From assembly GCA_004554775.1 (NCBI GenBank), contig SFKI01000006.1, forward strand, positions 97,616 through 161,615: DNA of 64,000 nucleotides, in the 5' to 3' direction. Position 1 is the first letter of the stretch, and every line of letters begins with the position of its first letter. A program made the position numbers and the translations under genes. The stretch comes from Subdoligranulum variabile. Lineage in GTDB: Bacteria; Bacillota; Clostridia; Oscillospirales; Ruminococcaceae. This document shows, one piece after another, positions 50,832 through 58,659 of the stretch. The notes under the pieces were generated by a model, which worked only from the letters and a program-made list of their open reading frames with translations, made no database searches and was not told the DNA's origin.

Positions 50832-52001
50832 ATGGCTGAACAAAATATTAGCCCGCGCGATTTCTTCGCCACGGAGTCTGCAATCGCTGACCTGGGTCTG
50901 ATTGCCTGCCCCGGCGCTGAAGAGCTGTGCAAGCTGGTAGATGGTCACCTGGTGCGCTGGGCGCGCGAGGTTGGCATGGATGTTGACACCTTCATTATCC
51001 CGTCTGATTGCCCGCGTTTCCAGTCCGGCGATGCAAAGGGCTTGGTCAAAGCTTCTACCCGTGGTGATGACCTGTATATTTTCGTCGATCCGGGCAACTA
51101 CAGCGTTACCTATCAGCTGTTCGGCTATGAGAACCACCTCTCTCCCGACGACCATTTCCAGAACCTGATGCGTCTGATTCAGGCCGTTGCAGGCCGCGCC
51201 CACCGCATCAGCGTCATTATGCCCAGCCTGTACGGCGGCCGCCAGCATCGCCGCGTCAGCCGCGAAAGCTTGGACTGCGCCTTTGCCTTGCAGCAGTTGC
51301 GCGACGTAGGCGTCAAGAACATCATCACCTTTGATGCCCATGACCCCCGCGTCATGAACGCTGTGCCCACCATGAGCTTCGACAACGTCATGCCCACCTA
51401 CCAGGTGCTGAAGTGCCTGCTGCACCACGTGCCGGATGTCAGCTTCCACAAGGACAATTTCATGATCGTTTCTCCCGATGAGGGCGCCATGAACCGCAAC
51501 ATGTACTATTCCAGCGTGCTGGGCTGCAACCTGGGTATGTTCTACAAGCGCCGCGATTACAGCCGCATCGTCAATGGCCGCAACCCCATTGTCGCGCATG
51601 AATATCTGGGCGAGAGCGTCCAGGGCAAGGATGTGTTCATCGCTGACGATATCATCGCTTCCGGTGAGTCCATGCTCGACATCGCTTATGAGCTGAAGAT
51701 GCGCGGTGCCCGCAACATCTTCACCTGCTGCACCTTCCCGCTGTTCACCGCCGGTCTGGACAAGTTCGACAAGGCCTACAACGACGGCATCATCAAGGCC
51801 GTGCTGGGCACCAACCTGACCTACCGCAAGCCGGAGCTGCTGGAGCGTGAGTGGTACTACGATGTAGACGTTTCCAAGTACACCGCCTACTTCATCGCCG
51901 CCATCAACCACGACAAGAGCGTTTCTTCCATCATCGACCCGATGACCAAGATCCGCGCCCTGCTGGATAAGCACGGCATCCCCATGGGCGGCCAGCAGTA
52001 A
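50832..52001 (+). CDS. prs: ribose-phosphate pyrophosphokinase, long variant
   Basis: Makes PRPP from ribose-5-phosphate and ATP for nucleotide, histidine and tryptophan synthesis. 389 residues, longer than the usual 310-320. Present: MPSLYGGRQHRRVSRESLDC (matching the YARQDRK region), IITFDAHDPRVMNAVP (DxHxxQ region), and the PRPP loop VFIADDIIASGESMLDIAYE, where common enzymes have DD(M/I)xDTGGT. The N-terminal 60 residues and the DDIIASGES loop mark a divergent clostridial subclass. Start at the ATG at 50832; no good promoter is certain. Confidence 0.88.
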   Translation: MAEQNISPRDFFATESAIADLGLIACPGAEELCKLVDGHLVRWAREVGMDVDTFIIPSDCPRFQSGDAKGLVKASTRGDDLYIFVDPGNYSVTYQLFGYENHLSPDDHFQNLMRLIQAVAGRAHRISVIMPSLYGGRQHRRVSRESLDCAFALQQLRDVGVKNIITFDAHDPRVMNAVPTMSFDNVMPTYQVLKCLLHHVPDVSFHKDNFMIVSPDEGAMNRNMYYSSVLGCNLGMFYKRRDYSRIVNGRNPIVAHEYLGESVQGKDVFIADDIIASGESMLDIAYELKMRGARNIFTCCTFPLFTAGLDKFDKAYNDGIIKAVLGTNLTYRKPELLEREWYYDVDVSKYTAYFIAAINHDKSVSSIIDPMTKIRALLDKHGIPMGGQQ

Positions 52002-52002
52002 G

Positions 52003-52021
52003 AGCGCACTTCGTGCGCTCA
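52003..52021 (+). other. hairpin directly after prs
   Basis: GAGCGCAC, TTC, GTGCGCTC: a perfect 8-bp stem one base after the prs stop. No T-tract, so probably a 3'-end stabiliser. Confidence 0.6.
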
Positions 52022-52090
52022 AAGAAGGGATTCGTCGCTGTGTGGCTGCGCCACGCTCCTGCACCCCTCCTTTGGATTCACCCCGTCGCC

Positions 52091-52135
52091 AAAAAGTGCA
52101 TTTTCGCGCCAGACGACACAAAAATGCACTTTTTT
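52091..52135 (+). terminator. terminator downstream of prs
   Basis: 14-bp perfect arms AAAAAGTGCATTTT/AAAATGCACTTTTT with a 16-base loop, ending in a T-run. Confidence 0.75.
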
Positions 52136-52146
52136 GCTCTAGAGGT

Positions 52147-52222
52147 ATCCGCATCGTCGGCACATGTCCGCCGATGCGGATGGATTTAAAATAAATTCCC
52201 ATCGGTCCGCTTCGGCGGGCCG
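52147..52222. other. two further hairpins between prs and murD
   Basis: First: ATCCGCATCG/CGATGCGGAT with an inner CGG/CCG (52147-52181). Second: CGGTCCGC, TTCG, GCGGGCCG (52203-52222), followed by AATTTTGTTG, a terminator-like end. With those above, four hairpins lie in this 292-base gap; no ORF seen. Confidence 0.6.
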
Positions 52223-52229
52223 AATTTTG

Positions 52230-52258
52230 TTGCAGGGACGCGCGCAATCGTATATAAT
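52230..52258 (+). promoter_or_regulatory. promoter of murD
   Basis: TTGCAG, 17 bases, TATAAT, 35 bases before the start codon. Confidence 0.8.
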
Positions 52259-52293
52259 AAGAGTGAATTTGATTAAGCAGGGGAGAGATAGCT

Positions 52294-53691
52294 ATGCTGC
52301 CGATCGAACAGCTGCAAAAACTTATCCAGGGCAAAAAAGTTGCCTTTATCGGTGCCGGTGTCAGCCATAAAAGCTGCATTGAGCAGTTTGTGGAACTGGG
52401 CGCACACGTCACGCTGTGTGACCAGAAAAAATCCATCGAGGATTTTGGCGATTACGCCGACACGCTGCGCCGCCTGAACGTGGCCCTGAGCCTGGGCGAG
52501 CATTACACCGACGGTTTCGCCGGGCAGGATATCATCATGCGCACGCCGGGCTATGAGTATTTCAAGCCTGAGCTGCAGGCCGCCAAGGCCGCCGGTGCGC
52601 TTGTCACCAGTGAGGTGGAGCTTTTCTTCGAGTTCTGCCCCTGCGAGATCGTAGCCGTGACCGGTTCGGATGGCAAGACCACCACCACTACGCTGATCTC
52701 CAAAATGTTTGAAGCCGCAGGCCGCAAGGTCTTTCTGGGCGGCAACATCGGCGCGGCTTTGCTGCCCCAGCTGGCCGAAGTCACGCCGGACGCCGTGGCC
52801 GTGGTCGAGCTGTCCAGCTTCCAGCTGATCAGCATGCGCCGCAGCCCCAAGGTGGCGGTCGTCACCAATGTAACCCCTAACCACCTCGACCACCACAAAG
52901 ACATGCAGGAGTACATCGACGCCAAGCGCAACATCCTGCTTTGGCAGGAGCCGCCCTGCCGCGCCGTGCTGGGCTATGAGAACGACATCACCCGCGCGAT
53001 GCAGAGCGATTGCAAGGGCGAGCAGTTCTGGTTCACCCGCCTGCGCGAGACCGACCACGGCGCGTTTCTGCGCGCGAGCGACGACACGCTCTGCTATGCC
53101 GAGAACGGCGTCGTGACCCCCGTGCTGCCCCGCGCCGAGATCAAGCTGCGCGGCCTGCACAATGTTGAAAACCTGCTGGCGGCCATCGCGGCGGTCTGGG
53201 GCCGTGTGCCCATCGAGGCCATGCGCCAGGTCGGCGCCACCTTTACGGGTGTTGAGCACCGCATCGAGCCGGTCCGCGTGCTGGACGGCGTCACCTACTA
53301 CAACGACTCCATCGCGTCCAGCCCCACGCGCACCATCGCGGGCCTGCGCAGCTTTGACCAGAAGATCATTCTGATTGCGGGCGGCTATGACAAAAAGATC
53401 CCCTATGAGCCGTTGGCCCCGGAGATCATCGCCCACGTCAAAACGCTGGTGCTGATGGGAGCGACTGGTCCCCGCATCGAAAAGGCCGTGCGCGAGCACC
53501 CCGATTTTGACGAAAGCCAGCTGACCATCCTGCATGCCGACAACATGCAGCATGCGGTCGAGTTGGCCCGCGATGCTGCCAAGCCTGGCGATATCGTCAG
53601 CCTGTCGCCTGCATCGGCATCGTTTGACCTTTACCCCAACTTCGAGGTCCGCGGCCGCGATTATAAAAACATTGTGATGCAGCTTTCTTGA
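52294..53691 (+). CDS. murD: UDP-N-acetylmuramoylalanine--D-glutamate ligase
   Basis: Cytosolic peptidoglycan precursor enzyme adding D-Glu to UDP-MurNAc-L-Ala with ATP. 465 residues: N-terminal FIGAGVSHKSCIEQFVELGA, P-loop VTGSDGKTTTTTLISK, GGNIGAALLPQL, NVTPNHLDHHKDMQEY, and C-terminal DGVTYYNDSIASSPTRTIAG. It stands alone, outside the usual mur-fts cluster, with its own promoter. The last codons and stop lie in an inverted repeat (53679-53702) that begins a repeat-rich gap, so the natural C-terminus may have been altered there. Confidence 0.96.
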   Translation: MLPIEQLQKLIQGKKVAFIGAGVSHKSCIEQFVELGAHVTLCDQKKSIEDFGDYADTLRRLNVALSLGEHYTDGFAGQDIIMRTPGYEYFKPELQAAKAAGALVTSEVELFFEFCPCEIVAVTGSDGKTTTTTLISKMFEAAGRKVFLGGNIGAALLPQLAEVTPDAVAVVELSSFQLISMRRSPKVAVVTNVTPNHLDHHKDMQEYIDAKRNILLWQEPPCRAVLGYENDITRAMQSDCKGEQFWFTRLRETDHGAFLRASDDTLCYAENGVVTPVLPRAEIKLRGLHNVENLLAAIAAVWGRVPIEAMRQVGATFTGVEHRIEPVRVLDGVTYYNDSIASSPTRTIAGLRSFDQKIILIAGGYDKKIPYEPLAPEIIAHVKTLVLMGATGPRIEKAVREHPDFDESQLTILHADNMQHAVELARDAAKPGDIVSLSPASASFDLYPNFEVRGRDYKNIVMQLS

Positions 53692-53941
53692 AAGAAAGCT
53701 GCGCAAAGAACTTTCAAACAAAATTGGCATGAAAATGCGCTGTAGGGGCGAGCATTGCTCGCCCGCGGGCGGATGCAAGCGTCTGCCCCTACAATTTCCC
53801 CGGCAGGCCGTAGGAGCCGATAAAAATGCCGCCCTATGCGCGATAGAACTCCACCCCACGCAGGGGCAAATTCCACACCTGCCCGCCCCAATGTAATTTT
53901 ATTAAAATTCTTTTGGTTCCTTTTCTTATAAGAAAAGGAAC
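53679..53941. repeat. composite intergenic element with hairpin ends
   Basis: About 263 bases without an ORF. The left end is GCAGCTTTCTT-GA-AAGAAAGCTGC (53679-53702), the right end a perfect 26-bp palindrome GTTCCTTTTCTTA/TAAGAAAAGGAAC (53916-53941). Reading inward from each end, both hairpins are followed by similar A-rich sequence (GCAAAGAACTTT..AAAATT and CAAAAGAATTTT..AAAATT), i.e. the ends are imperfect inverted copies. The middle carries the GTAGGGG palindromes. Confidence 0.55.
53741..53793. repeat. compound GTAGGGG-family palindrome
   Basis: TGTAGGGGCGAGCA, TT, GCTCGCCC gives one stem; GGGCGGATGC, AA, GCGTCTGCCC a second; the whole is framed by TGTAGGGG and CCCCTACA. Confidence 0.75.
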
Positions 53942-53956
53942 AGAAAAGGACCACTC

Positions 53957-54742
53957 ATGATCCAAGCCGTCACCACGCCGGAACAGCAGGCCGAGTACCG
54001 CCGCCGCATTAGCGGCAAGCCGTATTTCGAGGCCGTACTCGGCACGCATCTGGCGCTGTTTGGGGCACATCCGGCCAGTGGCTGGATGTTCTACCTGCTG
54101 CCCGGCACCGCTGTACTGGAACTGCGCGGCGGCAGCGGCGCGCTGTGCGGCAATTTGCCCGAGGACGCCGACACCCACGATGAATTGCAGGGCTTTCTGC
54201 AATTCCTGCACATTGACCGCCTGCGGTGTGAGCATCCGCTGCCCATGGCCTATCAGACTGCCTGGCAGCCCGGCGAACCGCTGACACTCTGGACCGCGCC
54301 CCGGGGCAGGGCCTTGTCTTTGCCCGCACCGCCCCCGGCGGAATTGACGCTGGATACCGCCCCGTCGATGCTGCCCGTCAGCCGCCTGGTCTTTGCTGAA
54401 AACGAGGCCGAAGCCGACGAGTTCTACTCCACGGCCTGCACGGCGCTGGCCCACGGCTATGGAGCCTGCCGTGCGCTGCTGCACCACGGCCAGCCCGTCT
54501 GCACGGTGGGTTGCTACGAGCAAAGTGACCGCGAAGCCTACATGGCGGCGGGTGTCACCGCGCCGGACTGGCGGGGCAGGGGACTGGCCGGTTGGCTGAT
54601 TGTGACCTTAGCCAATGAGTTGGCAGCACAAAAAGAGGTCTGCTTCCTCTGCCTGCCGCACCTCTGCGGTTTTTATCAACAGCTTGGCTTTATACAAATC
54701 GGCGATATTCAACAATATACTACAGATTGGAATATGAAATGA
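53957..54742 (+). CDS. GNAT-family N-acetyltransferase
   Basis: 261 residues. The C-terminal GNAT fold has the acetyl-CoA motif VTAPDWRGRGLAGWLIVTLA and LPHLCGFYQQLGFIQIG; the N-terminal 130 residues are a degenerate second domain (LFGAHPASGWMFYLLPGTAV). Substrate unknown. AAAAGGA precedes the ATG. The stop overlaps the next start (ATGA), so it is probably co-translated with the PLP enzyme downstream. Confidence 0.85.
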   Translation: MIQAVTTPEQQAEYRRRISGKPYFEAVLGTHLALFGAHPASGWMFYLLPGTAVLELRGGSGALCGNLPEDADTHDELQGFLQFLHIDRLRCEHPLPMAYQTAWQPGEPLTLWTAPRGRALSLPAPPPAELTLDTAPSMLPVSRLVFAENEAEADEFYSTACTALAHGYGACRALLHHGQPVCTVGCYEQSDREAYMAAGVTAPDWRGRGLAGWLIVTLANELAAQKEVCFLCLPHLCGFYQQLGFIQIGDIQQYTTDWNMK

Positions 54743-56001
54743 TCGAACAATTCTACGATTTACGCCCCGATGTGCTGGAACTGGACCGCAAGGCGCTGGA
54801 GCTTTGCCGCGAACCGTTCCGCCATGTCGAGGAGATCCGCGACTACAATCAGCTTAAAATGCTGCGTGCCTTCACCGATTGCGGCGTCGAAGCCCGGCAC
54901 TTCTGGGGCTCCAGCGGTTACGGCGTCTGGGATGACAGCCGCAACAAGCTTGAGGAAGTCTTTGCCCGCTGCATGGGGGCCGAGGCCGCCCTCGTCCGCT
55001 CCCAGTTTATGAGCGGCACCCACACGCTGACCGTCGCGCTCTTTGGCCTGCTGCGCACCGGCGATACCCTGCTGGCCGCGACCGGCCGCCCCTACGATAC
55101 GCTGGAGGGTGTCATTGGCATCGGCGAAGCTGGCAAGGGCTGCGGCACTCTGCGCGAGTACGGCGTAAATTACGATGAATGCCCGCTGCGGCCCGACCAC
55201 ACCCCCGACTATGCACTGATTGCCGAAAAGGCCAAGACAGCCACCGTCGTACACATCCAGCGCAGCCGCGGCTATATGCAGCGCAACGCGTTCGACCTTG
55301 AGACCATCCGCAAGGTGGCCGAGACCGCCCGCAAGGCCAACCCCAACGCCGTGATCTTTGTGGATAACTGCTATGGCGAGTTCACCCAGACGAAAGAACC
55401 CCTCGCCGTAGGCGCAGACCTGATCGCGGGCAGCTTCATCAAAAACCCCGGCGGCGGCATCACCCCCACGGGCGGCTACATCGCGGGCCGCGCGGATCTG
55501 GTGGAAAAGTGCAGCCACCGCTTCACGGCCCCCGGCATCGGTGCCGACCTGGGCTGCACTCAGGACAGCCTGCGCGACACCTTCCTGGGCTTCTACTACG
55601 CCCCCGGCGTTGTGTGCGAGGCCCTCAAGACCGCCATCTACGCCCAGTGCCTGCTGGAGCTGGTGGGCGTTAAGCCTGTGCCCCGCTACACCGACGACCA
55701 CAACGATATCGTCACCTGCTTCGATTCCGGCAGCGCCGCCGCCCTGACGGGCTTCTGCGCGGGCATCCAGCACAACAGCCCGGTGGACAGCTTTGCCGAC
55801 CCCGAGCCTGCCGACGAGCCGGGCTACACCGATAAAGTCGTTATGGCGTCCGGTAGCTTTACCGAGGGCAGCACCATCGAGATCAGCTGCGACGGCCCGC
55901 TGCGCGCCCCCTACACCTGCTACCTGCAGGGAGGTGTCAACTTTACCGCAGGCCGCGCCGCCGTGCTCAACGCCGTGCAGAACGCCTTTTTTGCCGACTG
56001 A
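54739..56001 (+). CDS. methionine gamma-lyase family PLP protein (aluminium-resistance family)
   Basis: 420 residues of the Met_gamma_lyase/YnbB family, fold-type I PLP enzymes. Seen: YGVWDDSRNKLEEVFARCMG, AALVRSQFMSGTHTLTVALF, FVDNCYGEFTQTKEPL, and GSFIKNPGGGITPTGGYIAG with the likely PLP lysine. Despite the name, catalytic activity of this family is not settled. Start at 54739 (MIEQFYDL) by ATGA overlap with the acetyltransferase. Confidence 0.9.
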   Translation: MIEQFYDLRPDVLELDRKALELCREPFRHVEEIRDYNQLKMLRAFTDCGVEARHFWGSSGYGVWDDSRNKLEEVFARCMGAEAALVRSQFMSGTHTLTVALFGLLRTGDTLLAATGRPYDTLEGVIGIGEAGKGCGTLREYGVNYDECPLRPDHTPDYALIAEKAKTATVVHIQRSRGYMQRNAFDLETIRKVAETARKANPNAVIFVDNCYGEFTQTKEPLAVGADLIAGSFIKNPGGGITPTGGYIAGRADLVEKCSHRFTAPGIGADLGCTQDSLRDTFLGFYYAPGVVCEALKTAIYAQCLLELVGVKPVPRYTDDHNDIVTCFDSGSAAALTGFCAGIQHNSPVDSFADPEPADEPGYTDKVVMASGSFTEGSTIEISCDGPLRAPYTCYLQGGVNFTAGRAAVLNAVQNAFFAD

Positions 56002-56044
56002 ACAGCCTAAGCGTCCGAAAACGCAAAAGATACAACAAAAATAA

Positions 56045-56080
56045 CCGCCCGTGTGCAAGGCAAAGCACACAGGCGGTTTT
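56045..56080. terminator. bidirectional terminator
   Basis: CCGCC-C-GTGTGC, 8-base loop, GCACAC-A-GGCGG, then TTTTG on plus; the minus strand ends GGCGGTTATTTTTG. Lies between the convergent PLP-enzyme and ireB genes. Confidence 0.85.
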
Positions 56081-56098
56081 GCATATTTTAATAAAAAA

Positions 56099-56350
56099 TC
56101 AGCCTTTTACAAAGTCACGCACCAAGGCTTGCAGCAGGTCATCGCGGTCAATGCGGCGGATGATAGCGCGGGCGTTCTTGTACGTGGTAATGTAAGTCGG
56201 GTCTTCGGACAGGATGTAGCCCACCAGCTGGTTAATGGGGTTGTAGCCTTTCTCCTCCAGCGCACGGTAGACCTGCAATACAGCCTGTTTGATTTCCGCA
56301 TCCCGGTCATCGCGGATGGAAAATACGGCAGTAGGTTCAGAGATCGCCAT
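56099..56350 (-). CDS. ireB: IreB family regulatory phosphoprotein (UPF0297)
   Basis: 83 residues: AVLQVYRALEEKGYNPINQL, VGYILSEDPTYITTYKNARA, then IIRRIDRDDLLQALVR. In enterococci IreB is a substrate of the Ser/Thr kinase IreK and modulates cephalosporin tolerance. Start at 56350 after AAAGGGGA. Usually next to ruvX (yqgF) and alaS; here it is alone. Confidence 0.93.
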   Translation of the reverse strand: MAISEPTAVFSIRDDRDAEIKQAVLQVYRALEEKGYNPINQLVGYILSEDPTYITTYKNARAIIRRIDRDDLLQALVRDFVKG

Positions 56351-56495
56351 TCTAAAATCCCCTTTCAAAGTGCGGCCTCTCTGCAAAAGCGCACAGAATA
56401 TTCATTCATTACCGCTATTATAGCAGAGAATTGCACAACTTGCAATGCTTCTGTCCGAGAATTTTCGTGGAGATTTTTCGTAAAAAAGCGCAAAA

Positions 56496-57062
56496 TCAGT
56501 CGTTCTGGGCGCTGAACAGCTGCGGGGCAGCCTTGTAGATCAGCACGGCGGCAACCGTCGTCATGATGGTCTCGGGCAGCATGTAGCTGCCGTTGTAGGT
56601 CAGGCTGTATGTCCAGGCGGGCAGGCCGTCGCTCAGATTGCCCCAGATCAGAACACCGGACAGGAAGCTGCACATAAAACGGATAAAGCACACCACAGCC
56701 GTGCCAACGCCGACACCCACCAGCTTGTTGCTGAACGGCTTGGCGATGGCACCGGCCAGACCCAGCAGGGTAAAGGCCAGCACGTAATCCAGCAAGATCA
56801 TGCCCACCAGCGGCAGCAGGCCGGGGGCCGGGGGTGCGTAGAAGCCCAGCAGCATTTGCAGCAGGCTGTTGACAAAGCCGGTAAACAGCCCCCACTTGAC
56901 CCCGTGGCGGAATGAGATCATGATGAACGGCAGCATGCTGAACAGCGTGACAGAACCGCCGTTTGCCAGGGAATAGATCTTGATGTTCGCCAGCACGGTG
57001 CCCAGCGCGATCATCAGGGCGCACTCTACCAGAGTGCGGGTCTTGGAATAGGTTTGGGACAT
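56496..57062 (-). CDS. thiT: thiamine transporter ThiT, ECF S-component
   Basis: Substrate-binding membrane subunit of the energy-coupling factor transporter for thiamine. 188 residues, six helices: LVECALMIALGTVLANIKIY, GGSVTLFSMLPFIMISFRHG, the LGFYAPPAPGLLPLVGMIL segment, and SYMLPETIMTTVAAVLIY. The identity is supported independently by the TPP riboswitch upstream. Start at 57062 after GAGGAG. The ECF ATPases and T-component must be encoded elsewhere. Confidence 0.96.
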   Translation of the reverse strand: MSQTYSKTRTLVECALMIALGTVLANIKIYSLANGGSVTLFSMLPFIMISFRHGVKWGLFTGFVNSLLQMLLGFYAPPAPGLLPLVGMILLDYVLAFTLLGLAGAIAKPFSNKLVGVGVGTAVVCFIRFMCSFLSGVLIWGNLSDGLPAWTYSLTYNGSYMLPETIMTTVAAVLIYKAAPQLFSAQND

Positions 57063-57090
57063 AATATCCACTCCTCAATAAAAGTACATA

Positions 57091-57126
57091 AAAACAAGAA
57101 AAAGCGCCCGCAAAACATGCAGGCGC
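57091..57126 (-). terminator. riboswitch expression-platform terminator before thiT
   Basis: Minus strand GCGCCTGC, 7-base loop, GCGGGCGC, then TTTTTCTTGTTTTT, between aptamer and gene. Confidence 0.88.
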
Positions 57127-57137
57127 AAAAGCAGTAC

Positions 57138-57243
57138 GACTATGGGTCAAACTTCCTACGCCGGCATTACCCGGATCAGGTGTAAGGTTTCCAAAATCGC
57201 AGTTGATTTCGGTCTCAGCCGAGGATGCCCCCCAGCGCCCCTG
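57138..57243 (-). promoter_or_regulatory. TPP riboswitch (THI element)
   Basis: Minus strand shows the THI-box landmarks: CGGCTGAGACCG, then ACACCTGATCCGGGTAATGC and CGGCGTAGGAAGTTTGACCC. A terminator follows, so thiamine pyrophosphate should switch thiT off by transcription termination. Confidence 0.96.
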
Positions 57244-57261
57244 TTTTTATGTCTGTCTTTC

Positions 57262-57289
57262 AGTATACACATTTAGAAAGGCTTGTCAA
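57262..57289 (-). promoter_or_regulatory. promoter of the thiT riboswitch transcript
   Basis: Minus strand TTGACA, 16 bases, TATACT, about 20 bases before the aptamer. Confidence 0.8.
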
Positions 57290-57299
57290 GCAAAAAACT

Positions 57300-57329
57300 T
57301 TGGCAGCGGCGGCCAAGGTGTAGTATAAT
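57300..57329 (+). promoter_or_regulatory. promoter of the DUF3810 gene
   Basis: TTGGCA, 18 bases, TATAAT, 30 bases before the ATG at 57360; divergent from the thiT promoter. Confidence 0.65.
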
Positions 57330-57359
57330 GGTAGAAAACACGAAACGGAGCCCCCGCCC

Positions 57360-58484
57360 ATGAACTGCAAAAATTGTACCACCTGGCTGCGCCGCCACCG
57401 TGCCGCCTGCCTAGGCCTGCTGGCCGGACTGGCTGCATTGGGGCTGTTCGCCGCCGCGCGCGGCGACCGCGCTGCCATGGACTGGTGGCTTGCCTATGTC
57501 TCGATGCCCGTCAAGCGCGGTATCTCGGCGCTGGTCGACCCGCTGCCGTTCAGCGCGTGCGAGTTGGGTGCAACCGTACTGATTCTGGGCGCGCTGGCGT
57601 TTCTCATCCGCGCCATCCGCCGCACGCTTCACGGCCAAAAGGGAGCGCTGCCCGCCTGGGTGCTGCATGTGGCGGTGCTGCTCGTCTGGGGCTATGCCGG
57701 GGTGTGCGCGCTGTGGGGCACCCAATATTACGGCACGAACTTTGCCGCCAAAGCCGGGATGCAGGCCCCAGCGGTCAGCGTGGAACAGCTCGCCGCCGTG
57801 ACCGACTACTTTGCCGCCCGTGTCAACGAAACCGCCGACGCCGTGCCGCGCGATGATTCCGGCCGCTTTGCGGTGGATAAAACCGAAATCCTGCAAAGCT
57901 GCACCGGCCTGTACACGCCGCTGCTGGACCGCTGGCCGTTTCTGGACGGCCCCGAGCGGCACCCCAAACCGGCGGTCTACTCCCAATTGATGAGCGCGTG
58001 GGGCTTCACCGGCTACCTCTGCCCGCTGGTGGGGGAGAGCACCCTCAATGTGGACAGCCCGGCGGTGTTCCTGCCCGTGACCGTCGCGCACGAGCTGGCC
58101 CACCAGCGCGGCGTGGCGGCAGAGCAGGAAGCTAATTTCGTCGGCGTCATGGCGGCCACGGCAGGCGGCAATGCGGCATACCGGTATTCGGGCTGGCTGT
58201 TCGGCTACCTGCACCTGTCCAATGCGCTGTACAGCGCCGCCCCCGAGCTGGCGACGGCGTCTTACGCGACCCTGTGCGCCGAAGCTCAGGCCGACATGGC
58301 CGAAAACAACGCCTACTGGAAACAGTGGGAGGGCCCGGTGCGCGAGACCGGCGAAAAAGTATACACCGCCTTTTTGCAGGGCTACGGCCAGGAATTGGGT
58401 ATGCGCAGCTACGGTGCCTGTGTGGACCTGCTGGTAGAAGAATTTTTGCCCTACACAACTGCTGGTGGCTTTGCGGCAGACTAA
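57360..58484 (+). CDS. DUF3810 membrane protein, putative zinc metalloprotease
   Basis: 374 residues: three hydrophobic helices (about 17-35, 68-88, 98-118) and a soluble domain. It contains VTVAHELAHQRGVAAEQEAN, i.e. an HExxH zinc motif with a following Glu, which supports peptidase activity. YGTNFAAKAGM and WLFGYLHLSNALYSA are typical of DUF3810. No protease of this family has, to my knowledge, a defined substrate. The start codon follows a weak ribosome site (ACGGAGCC). Confidence 0.82.
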   Translation: MNCKNCTTWLRRHRAACLGLLAGLAALGLFAAARGDRAAMDWWLAYVSMPVKRGISALVDPLPFSACELGATVLILGALAFLIRAIRRTLHGQKGALPAWVLHVAVLLVWGYAGVCALWGTQYYGTNFAAKAGMQAPAVSVEQLAAVTDYFAARVNETADAVPRDDSGRFAVDKTEILQSCTGLYTPLLDRWPFLDGPERHPKPAVYSQLMSAWGFTGYLCPLVGESTLNVDSPAVFLPVTVAHELAHQRGVAAEQEANFVGVMAATAGGNAAYRYSGWLFGYLHLSNALYSAAPELATASYATLCAEAQADMAENNAYWKQWEGPVRETGEKVYTAFLQGYGQELGMRSYGACVDLLVEEFLPYTTAGGFAAD

Positions 58485-58501
58485 CCACCATATCGGGAAT
58501 T

Positions 58502-58547
58502 GCTGGCAAAAATGCGGTAAATTAAACAAAAACTGCCAGCTTATTTT
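58502..58547 (+). terminator. candidate terminator after the DUF3810 gene
   Basis: GCTGGCA (58502-58508) and TGCCAGC (58534-58540) with a 25-base loop, then TTATTTT. Confidence 0.55.
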
Positions 58548-58582
58548 GGCAAAAATTTACAAGTTTTTTCGCCTTTGCCCCC

Positions 58583-58612
58583 TTGCGGGCAGGGGATTCT
58601 TCATGGTATGAT
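58583..58612 (+). promoter_or_regulatory. candidate promoter of the GH25 gene
   Basis: TTGCGG, 18 bases, TATGAT, about 47 bases before the start codon. Confidence 0.5.
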
Positions 58613-58659
58613 AACCTTGCATACCAATAGAACTTGATAAAGGAAACAGTGAGGACAGG

